A DNA stretch of 64,000 bases from assembly GCA_012656075.1 (NCBI GenBank), contig JAAKBF010000227.1:310001-374000 (forward strand), read 5' to 3'. The notes below the pieces were generated by a model. The model was given only the letters and a program-made list of their open reading frames with translations. It ran no database searches and had not been told where the DNA came from. Position numbers and translations under genes: made by a program. The DNA comes from Phytophthora hibernalis (lineage: Eukaryota; Oomycota; Peronosporomycetes; Peronosporales; Peronosporaceae). Positions 56,351 to 64,000 of the stretch are shown here, one piece after another (position 1 is the first letter of the stretch; every line of letters begins with the position of its first letter).

Positions 56351-56601
56351 CAAAGAAGTACTTCGTACACATGTAGTGACGTAGCCTCACCATATTTCGA
56401 GGCTCCAAAATGGACATTGGAGTTTGACGGATTGAAAGAACCGATATCGCGGCAGGACGTGATTGAGCTACTGATCTGACTACTTGAAGAACGAAGAAGT
56501 AGAACAAAATTGTTGCTTACTTACCCAGTACGTACGCGTTCAAGACAACACTGACTAGCCCACAGACAATCCGGTGCCAATTGGCATCGAGAAAGCATCG
56601 T

Positions 56602-57561
56602 CTACCGACGACGCCGGCGTTTCGATTTCTTAGCAGGGTCTGCTTCTTGTGGACGCCTCATATTCTGCTCAAGTCGTTTTGCCACTTTCGAATGGCCAGC
56701 TTTCAGTGCGATTTGAGCAGCCTCGCGAATACACGAAGCACCTCTACGCTGGTCACGAACGATCCAGTAAATCCATTCAACTACAGCTTCTTGTCCTTTT
56801 TCAGCGGCGAAACGCAACGCCGCCCCCACGTGACTATCTCCACGATTCACGTAAATCCACTGTAACATCTCCAAATGACCATTTGCGGCAGCGTGGCACA
56901 TCGCATCTCCAGCGGAAACTTCTCGACAATTCTCAAGAAGGAACCGTACAACAGCAAGATGTCCATTAGCAGCAGCGCAGATTATAGCGGACTTGTTGCA
57001 CCCCTCCCTTCGGTTTGAATGAAACCACTCCACCACCAAAAGATGACCATTTGCTGCAGCATCGTTCATAGCCTGTTTGGTGCATCCTTCGCCACGGAAG
57101 TTGTGGAGCCACTTCACTATCTCTAGGTGTCCAACCGCAGCAGCACGGTCCATAGCGTTGGTTGTACATCCGTCATTACGGTTTGCGTGAAGCCATTGAA
57201 GAATCGAAAGGTGGCCAAACTCCGCAGCAATGTCCATCAAACTGCCATCATATTGTGGATTCCATGAAGTACGATCGGGATAGCACTCGCCTACCCACTC
57301 GATAACATGAAGGTATCCTCTAACGGTGGCATTTTCAGCAATACGGCGGCCGTTATTCCAATCCGGATCATGAGCTGCGAGATACTCGAGAGCCCTCCTC
57401 GGAAGCCCCAATCGACACGCTTGCCACACTTTGTATCGGGAGGATAAGGGGTTCAAGAAATCGTCCAAGATGCCCTCGACACGTTCCAGGACGTTCACGT
57501 CCCTAAAAGAAACACATGCCCGGCAAACAACCACCACCGAAGTCAAGGATGCTGCACACAT
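56602..57561 (-). CDS. Ankyrin-repeat protein, intact
   Basis: A single-exon 319-residue protein starts at 57561 (MCAASLTSVVVVCRACVSF). After an F-box-sized N-terminal segment without clear motif (VWQACRLGLPRRALEYLAA), about seven 33-residue ankyrin repeats follow with the oomycete pattern AAANGHLxVVxWxHxNRxEGC. The tail is strongly basic (KKSKRRRRR), a possible nuclear signal. Such families are large in Phytophthora and mediate protein binding; partners are unknown. It is the middle member of three tandem, same-strand paralogues. Confidence 0.82.
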   Translation of the reverse strand: MCAASLTSVVVVCRACVSFRDVNVLERVEGILDDFLNPLSSRYKVWQACRLGLPRRALEYLAAHDPDWNNGRRIAENATVRGYLHVIEWVGECYPDRTSWNPQYDGSLMDIAAEFGHLSILQWLHANRNDGCTTNAMDRAAAVGHLEIVKWLHNFRGEGCTKQAMNDAAANGHLLVVEWFHSNRREGCNKSAIICAAANGHLAVVRFLLENCREVSAGDAMCHAAANGHLEMLQWIYVNRGDSHVGAALRFAAEKGQEAVVEWIYWIVRDQRRGASCIREAAQIALKAGHSKVAKRLEQNMRRPQEADPAKKSKRRRRR

Positions 57562-57693
57562 CTTGAGTCTGTTTAAAATGACGTTGGCCTTGAGAAAGAT
57601 TTAGACTGATCCTTGTGGACGATTCTGCCCTGATGGGAGCGGACTTATCGTTTGACTTTCGTTGCAATTGGAGCTTTTAAATGCTTGTTTATT

Positions 57694-58639
57694 CTACCGT
57701 TGGCGCTTCAATTTCTGCTCAAGAAGTTTTGCTACTTCTGCGTGACCCGCTTCCATTGCCGCACGGGTGGCGTTACGGATGCACGAGTCGCTTCTTTTGC
57801 GTTGCTCACGAACGACCCCGCACAGCCACTCGACAACTGCAAGGTGGCCATTTTCAGCCGCATACCGCAATGCCGTGCTAGCCTGACCTTCCGTGCGATT
57901 GGCGTGTAGATATTGCAGAACTTCCAAGTGTCCATGCGCAGCGGCCATATTCATCGCCGCATCAGTGCATCCTTCACGACGATGTTCATGAAGAAAGCGC
58001 ACCACCGCAAGATGACCATTTGCTGCAGCATCATCCATAGCGTCCTCAGTACACCCTTCGCTGCGGTTAGCGTGGAGGTATTCCACCACAGCAAGGTGGC
58101 CATTTTCCGCCGCATCATCCATCGCTTGCTTCGGGCCGCCATCGGTGCGGTTTTCATCGAGCCACTGCACAATCGCGAGGTCCCCGTGCGCAGCTGCAAT
58201 ATTCATGGCGAAGGTGGTGCATCCTTCCGTTCTGTTGCCATGCAACCATTGAATCACCGAAATGTGGCCACGATCTGCCGCCGTGTTCATGAGACAGCGA
58301 CCTCGACCACCCCACGAGGTGCGATCAAGATAGCACTCGTTCACCCATTGCAGTAGATGTACAGCATTGTTCTTTCACAGCCACGTAGGCGATGTCGCGG
58401 TCATTGCTCCAATCTGGATCGCGAGCAGCAAGGTACTCAAGCCCCCGTCGCGACAGTCCCGCGTTGCATGCCTGTGGCACCTTCCAGTAAAGTGAAAACA
58501 TGTTCAAATACTCGTCGAGGAGTATCACGACGTGCGCTAGTGACTCCACGTCATACGCAGACAGACACTCGCGGCACACTACGAAGGCAGTGGCCAACAC
58601 GGGGAGGCTTGGGCACGACGATGCTGGTGGCGCCTTCAT
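57694..58639 (-). CDS. Ankyrin-repeat protein, paralogue with one frame break
   Basis: Starts at 58639 (MKAPPASSCPSLPVLATAF). The N-terminal half (VPQACNAGLSRRGLEYLAARDPDW) matches the neighbour. A 1-nt shift near 58365 separates it from LLQWVNECYLDRTSWGG, after which six repeats of the form DAAANGHLAVVxFLHxHR run to 57694, ending EQKLKRQR. Only one break occurs in an otherwise perfect pattern, so it is annotated as a gene with a probable sequence error. It lies about 130 bp upstream of the intact paralogue. Confidence 0.75.
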
Positions 58640-58669
58640 CGACCTTTACGGATGACTTTTCGTCTTTGA

Positions 58670-58790
58670 AATTGGGACGTCGCGGTTGAGTGAACAACGC
58701 TGAAGGTTTACTGTGACTTTGGATCGACGTCTTTTGATGCTTTGAAATCGGGACGTGGCGACTGAGTGAACAACGCTGAAGGTTTTCCTG
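58670..58790. repeat. Short tandem duplication (about 77-bp offset)
   Basis: GAGTGAACAACGCTGAAGGTTT preceded by GAAATYGGGACGT occurs twice (about 58668 and 58745), between the ankyrin cluster and the next gene. Confidence 0.65.
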
Positions 58791-58825
58791 TGTCTTTAGC
58801 CTGATATTGCTTTGAACATACACAG

Positions 58826-59947
58826 CTACTCTTCCTCGTCGTCTTCACCCCCTCCAGTCGCCTTTTGGTCACGAAGGATCCGACCCATCGATGTCCACCT
58901 GAGTTGCTCCACGGGCTGTAGCTCTCCTCGTTTTGCAGGGCGAACGCCAATGCTGTCTTTCACCGTCTCCAGCATATCCGCAGCTTCATGTGGACTGGCG
59001 TTATTTAGCCACGCACCTTTGGCCAGAATCCGCGACTCGATCTCGCGCATCACGAAGCGCAGCGACGACAGCGTCCTCTTGGTCTTGTTAGCTTCCAGCT
59101 CCGGTGCAGTTAAGATCCGAAACGGAGGATACTTCGCGCTCTCGTCGCCACACAACCAGTACACCCACATCGTCGCCAGTCTACACACGGGGATGGTAAA
59201 ATCTTTAGGAAAGTGGTGCATCGACTTGTCCGGCCACTCGAACGTCTTCGGATACTTGGTGCGCTTGGGAGGGACGAGATACAAATGCTCACGCCGCCGC
59301 TTCACTGAAGACGCTGGAACACGTACGAGCAACAGACACACATCAGTTACTCGGTACAGCCCAGTGAAAATCAACGTTCGCAACCCGTCCATTACCTGTC
59401 GCGGGCTCAACATCCGCAGCTGCACCATCCGTCCCCGGTCGCAGCACCGATATAGCAGGAGCTGGCGAACCATCCCGACGCCCCGTATCCGAGTCACCAC
59501 TAGCAACAATTGAGGGCATCAGTGGCAACGGCGTCGTCTCGGTACTCGTCCGAATACGGAAGTCCACGCTCCCATCTGTCGACGACGCCAACGCTGGAGC
59601 CGAAAAGGCTTCGGCTGAAGCTTCAGCAGCCGTCGACGTTGCCCTCGTCGCAGTCGCATCGTCCCCGGGTGTGTGCGTGCGGATGTAGAATTGTCGCGCG
59701 CTCGCCAGCTCCTGTCGCGCGTCCGAAGCCCCACGTACGGCGTAGTCGAGTCCCGATCTTGTGTCCTGCAGCGCCCGTTGCAGCAGTTGGTAGCGCGGCG
59801 CGTCGTCTCGCTCGTCGCTGGGGCCGCCTCCACCCACTCGTTCACCTCTTCCACCGAGCGCTTGTACCGCTGCATCCAGTAGACGACATCAGCGTCGGCG
59901 CGCTCCAATGCCACGCGCGCGCACTCCACCGCGTCCTCGACCTCCAT
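58826..59947 (-). CDS. Uncharacterised protein with a Trp/Tyr-rich conserved-looking C-terminal region
   Basis: Two exons: the start is at 59947 (MEVEDAVECARVALERADAD), with an 82-bp intron at 59314-59395 (GTAATG...CCAG). The N-terminal part is helical and charged (WMQRYKRSVEEVNEWVE), followed by an Ala/Ser/Thr-rich linker. The second exon codes ASSVKRRREHLYLVPPKRT, a compact block IPVCRLATMWVYWLCGDES and KYPPFRILTAPELE, and an acidic end EDDEEE. One base is missing near 59820 (EWVE to GGPSDERD). I do not recognise the family; the basic and aromatic block suggests a nucleic-acid or protein-binding role, but that is a guess. Confidence 0.6.
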
Positions 59948-60216
59948 GGCGATAAATGTTATACCATATAGCGGAGACCTACCTCTCTACAAGCATACGC
60001 GAGTAGACATCAGGGGTAGGTGACCAGAGCATATTTTGGCCAATCGAGTCTCGATGGAGTCCCACCTTCGGTTTCGCGCCATTGCAACTCGGTCACTTCC
60101 CACGGCGCCGCCAGTGGCAAGAGCTTCAAAGGCACTGAGTGACAAGGTTATCGGGTCGTTTCGCCTCTCTCCAGCACCACCTGCACTTTCATTCCCAATC
60201 CACACAAGCGAACGCA

Positions 60217-61783
60217 ATGCCTCCTGCCGACATCCTCGTGGCCTCGCCCGTTAACGGCATGGTGGGCCTCGAGATGTGCTCGGCCACGCCGCCGGACAAG
60301 AGCAAACTGCAGTCGCCGCGTCTGCTGCAGCAAGCAGGAATCCGCGCGCTGGAGCAGATCGCGGCCGACGAGACGGACGTCGTCGGGCAAGCGGAAGTCT
60401 CGCCCATTGCGGCGTCGAAGCGCAAACGCCAGTCGCTGTCCCCCACCACATCTGGTAAGCTCCTGGCTACTTGACTGTCTACGACCAGATGAAGAAGTGC
60501 TCACTGTGTGAGTGTTGTGTCTTTACAGCAGGAACGCTGGACTGTGAAGGACCTGAGACGAGCCCAGATGAACTGGAAGACTCGCAGCCGTCGCAGCCGC
60601 TGCTCGAGGAGGAGGTGGCGCCTCCCGTGAAGCGCTTCGTGGCCAAAAGCAGAGACCGCAAGCGACGCAAAGTGGACGTGATTCAGACCGCGCTCAAGCG
60701 CTTCCATGAAGAGGAGACGGCGACCCCGCGCGCCGCCGAGTTCACGACCATTTGCCACCCGAAGCACAGCGACAGGAACAGGAAACGAGACGCCACCAAG
60801 ATGCTCGTGCAGGTGGGTGTGTCGCTCGCGCAAGGTGCGCGACCGTACATGGAAGATCGATACTCGGTGGTGGAGCGCCTACTCGAGGACGAGGAAACGT
60901 CGCCCAGCTTGCTGGCGGTGTATGATGGGCACAACGGGGCGTACGCGTCCGAATACGCACGCCGCCGGTTTAAGGACTTGCTGGCCGAGAATGAAGACCT
61001 GGCGGAGATCAGTCGCCGGGCACAACATGCGGAGCTGACCGACGACGAGGTTGATACAGTCCGCAAATCCTCGTGGGTGTCTTTGCCCTTGTGGACGCTG
61101 AAATCCTGCAGCGCACCGTCATTTTGAACAAGCGCGACGGCTCGACGGTGCTGCTGGGACTCTTGGTCGGCGGGAAGCTCTTTGTTGCAAACCTTGGTGA
61201 CTCGCGCGGCGTGTTGGCCCAGGCAGATGACAATTCGGATGTGAGTGACGACGAAAATGAGGCCCAGGCAGCACCATCGGCGGTGCGTCTGTCCGTGGAC
61301 CACAAACCCGACCTGAGGAAAGAGACCGCGCGCGTACAGGAAGCGGGAGGCAAGGTCATTTTCTCCGGATGCTGGCGTGTGGCACATGACATGATCCCGC
61401 TGCGCTTGGCCATCAGTCGATCGCTGGGTGACCACCCGCTCAAGACGAACCTGCCGGCGTCGTGCTCAGCTCCTTTGGTGTCGGTGGTTCCTGATGTACG
61501 TGTTGTCGATGTGGAAGCGGCGGGTGAGTATATCGTGTTTGCCAGCGATGGTCTGTGGGACCGGTTAAGTGACGACGACGCTGCCAAGATTGTGCGTGCC
61601 AAGGTGGCCGAGTACCAATGGTCAGAGGCGCCGACGGTAACCGAGGATGTGACGAAGGAGGCTCTGGAATTTGCTGCCAACGCACTTGTCGAAGCTGCTT
61701 TGCTCAAGCGCAGCATGGACAACATCACGGCCATGGTCATCTCGTTCTCTGAGCTGAGTGACGAAGAGGACACAACTGAATAA
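60217..61783 (+). CDS. PP2C-type (PPM) protein phosphatase
   Basis: The ATG at 60217 (MPPADILVASPVNG) begins a long regulatory N-terminus with a Lys/Arg-rich stretch (KSRDRKRRKVDVIQ), interrupted by a 74-bp intron (60455-60528). The catalytic domain has the PPM motifs in order: RPYMEDRYSVVE, LAVYDGHNGAYAS, ALVDAEIL, FVANLGDSRGVL, SVDHKPDL, ISRSLGDH, FASDGLWDRL and DNITAMVI. The metal-binding Asp residues (EDR, DGH, DG, DN) are all present. One base is lost near 61070 in an A run (VRK-ILVGVFALVD); the next frame continues to the stop. It removes phosphate from Ser/Thr with Mn or Mg. Basic text suggests nuclear localisation. Confidence 0.88.
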
Positions 61784-61957
61784 GCAACAAAAACACAAAG
61801 CGTAAGAACCAATCTACGTCAGTCTATTTGATTGTCGAGATATATAATAGAAAAGCTCCCTCCATATTGTACGGTGGTCGAGTAGTTTTAGATCCCTTCC
61901 ATCATCTATCTTGCTTTATCTTCGCTCTATACAACATGTACATGTAAAACAATTCCA

Positions 61958-63756
61958 TCAAACGACCGCGGCGGCGGTGCCCTTCAGGTCCGCTTCTTCG
62001 GTGGGTGAGCAGTCCTTCACCGTGTGATCCTCCCGAATCGTACCGGAGTGCTCATCGTCGCCCTCTTCCTCTTCGTCGTCCAGGTTTGCATCCTTCTTCG
62101 GGTCAGCATGGGCTGGTGAGCTGAAGTCCATTTCGTCGACAATTTCCTGGGGATCTGTCGCCGGGATCAGGAAGAGGAAGAAAATGGGCACCACCTTGAG
62201 CACGCTCCGCAAGACAATGGCAAGCCACAGCGTATCGTACTCGTCCTTGGCGATACCCAACCACGCACAGACCAGAGCACCCCAGAACTCGCTCACACTG
62301 CGCGAGAAATTGGAGATAGACATGAGCAGCGCAAACAGCGTGCCTTCAATGCCCTTGGGGCACAGCTTTGCGCAGAGCACCATCACAGGCATCGTTTTGA
62401 GACGGCTGATGACGTCTGCGATTACGGCGTCGCCCAGCACGAACGCCTTGTCGGGGATGCCAACGTCCAGGTTCGCACGTGTCACCAGCACAATGTCCAA
62501 CAGCGATACAACAGCCAAACTCAGCTGCGCGATCAGGAAAATGCGACGGAACGACATGTCCTTGAAAAACGCATTGTACAGCATGGTGCCGACCATCAAA
62601 AAGATGAACCCGAACGCGGAGACTGTTCCCAAAAACTCGGGTGTGAACTTCAGGACGTCCGTTGAAAAGTAGAAAAACACCTGCGAGTACCCAGGGCTGA
62701 TAGCACCTGACAGGAACACCCAGAGAGCGCACATCAAATTACGGGCGTGCTAACGGCACCCTTGAGCTGCCGCAACTGCCTCTTCGCCGAGGACTTAAAG
62801 TGCCGCTTGCTCACCGTAGTCTTCTGCTCGTGCATGAACGTGGAGAAAATCAAAATAGTAAGCGGTCCCACCGCCGCGAAGCAGAACACCCCACGCACAC
62901 CCAAATTGTGCGTCGCTGGGCCGGACAGGAACGATCCGAGCACGCCGCCCACCGACATTGCCACCCACGAGACCGACTGCAAGTCGTTTGCGCCGTACTT
63001 TGGATCCAGTCTCGACATCTCCACAACCCTGGCATCAATCACCACGTCGATCACAGCTGTTGACAGGCTGTTGAGCATGAGCACCAGCACTGCACCGAGC
63101 GGAGTCGCGATGAGGTCCGGCACCGCCAATGTGAGCGTGGCAATCGTGCCCAGGGCACTGCACAGCATCATGTACGACTTGCGGTGGTAACCAAACAGCG
63201 GCAAGCTGTCCGAAATTATACCGTAGAGCGGCTTGACGCCCCAGGGCACCATCATGACCGTGAGCAGCGACTGCGACTCTGCCGGCTGCAGCTTCAGGTT
63301 GTCCTTGAAGAAGTAGTTGACCGCCAAGGCGCTGAAGCTGGAGAAGCCTTGTACCGCGTACACGGTGCCCACCAGCAGCAGGAACGACGAGCCGAACGTC
63401 TGTCGCAGGCGTCGCACCCAGTTGCGGAGCTGCTGCGTCCTCGAGAGTTCGTCGTCGCTCTCGTCGCTTGCGTCGCTCACCCGTGACGCGTCGTCGTCGT
63501 TCGGCAGGCCGTTCTTGGCCACGAGTCTGGAGGTGGCGCGTTCGTGCAGGCGGATCTGCTCCTTGGGCTTCTTCTTGCCAGTGACGAGGGTGTCGACAGA
63601 GCTGGACGTGGACGCAGTGGACGGCGAGGAGGGCACTACGGACAGCGACACGTCGCCATCTTCCTGCACAGACGATGCGGAACTAGTTGCAAGCTGCTGG
63701 TCCACATTCAGACGCGGCAGACGCTTGCGCGGAGACACAACAGACTCGAGCGCCAT
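61958..63756 (-). CDS. BT1-family (folate/biopterin-type) major facilitator transporter
   Basis: From the ATG at 63756 (MALESVVSPRKRLPRLN) a Ser-rich cytosolic N-terminus is followed by about twelve membrane spans. BT1 signatures are clear: YAVQGFSSFSALAVNYFFKD, MMVPWGVKPLYGIISDSLP, GYHRKSYMMLCS, VIDVVIDARVVEMSR, ALWVFLSGAISPGYSQVFFYF, LPxGxEGT-like CPKGIEGTLFALLMSISNF. The C-terminus is acidic. A 1-nt shift near 62738 joins the two halves (STPV to MCALWVF). About 600 residues is normal. BT1 transporters carry folates or pterins and form an expanded family in oomycetes. It shares a 152-bp divergent promoter region with the next gene. Confidence 0.87.
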
Positions 63757-63908
63757 GACGGGAGCTGCTCGGTTCGTGTCGGTTCACGTGTCACTATGAC
63801 CCATCTATCCCTTCAGGTCAGCTTCTGATAGGCTGAAATCCCCACCTATTTACAACCAATCAGAAGAGGTTTCTGCCTTTTTGAATCATTTTGGCGGCGA
63901 CTTCGACC

Positions 63909-64000
63909 ATGGTGCAGACGCTGGCGCTGCGCGCGACGCAGGACGGCGTCATCTGGCCGCGGCGGCCGCTGGTGAGCAGCAAGGGGCTGCTGTCGTGCGT
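63909..64000 (+). CDS. 5' end of an unidentified gene, cut by window edge
   Basis: An ATG at 63909 opens 30 codons without stop (MVQTLALRATQDGVIWPRRP) to the end of the window. Strong GC-rich codon use and the divergent position relative to the BT1 gene support a real start. The product cannot be identified from this length. Confidence 0.45.
   Translation, partial: MVQTLALRATQDGVIWPRRPLVSSKGLLSC

Overview
This window is oomycete nuclear DNA, most likely from a Phytophthora or related Peronosporales genome. The evidence is short introns (about 60-85 bp) with GTRNGT-type donors, tightly packed host genes of oomycete character (a BT1 transporter, a FYVE-RING protein, WLHxNR-type ankyrin genes, a BBS6-like chaperonin), and repeat families typical of oomycetes (Crypton, piggyBac, Harbinger, Tigger/pogo and Copia). 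No rRNA, tRNA or CRISPR was seen.

The layout alternates compact gene islands with nests of transposons. Island 1 (1-8.6 kb) holds a PPR protein (-), a mitochondrial-type ABCB half-transporter (+), a coiled-coil protein (-), a secreted M14 carboxypeptidase (+) and a FYVE-RING protein (-). A repeat block (8.6-34.4 kb) holds a Crypton relic; a TTAA-flanked piggyBac element (12957-16749) with a chromodomain transposase relic and a SANT-DOT1-like methyltransferase relic; a Tigger-type transposase split by a 2.58-kb TIR element (19187-21770) that carries a SET-domain gene; a deleted second copy of the piggyBac/DOT1 element; a pogo relic; and a minus-strand Copia element (27919-33926) with a perfect 5-bp target duplication.

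Island 2 (34.4-42.4 kb) holds a Trm7/FtsJ tRNA methyltransferase (+), a BBS6/MKKS-like chaperonin (-), an EamA transporter (+), riboflavin kinase (-) and a ZNF598/Hel2-type RING ligase (+). A second block (42.7-55.2 kb) contains a piggyBac element (42736-47417) with a Harbinger element (42743-45571, 41-bp TIRs, TTA duplications) inserted 7 bp inside its left end. It also contains a small MITE and a young plus-strand Copia (48901-54701) inserted in a hAT relic. Island 3 (55.5-64 kb) holds three tandem ankyrin genes (one decayed), an uncharacterised gene, a PP2C phosphatase (+), a BT1 transporter (-) and the first codons of another gene.

Two themes stand out. First, two unrelated DNA transposons within 9 kb carry histone-methyltransferase genes (DOT1-like and SET), and one also has a chromodomain on its transposase. 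Second, almost every conserved host gene is interrupted by one or more 1-2 nt indels, usually in a homopolymer. This points to consensus-sequence errors rather than mass pseudogenisation, so host genes are annotated across those breaks.
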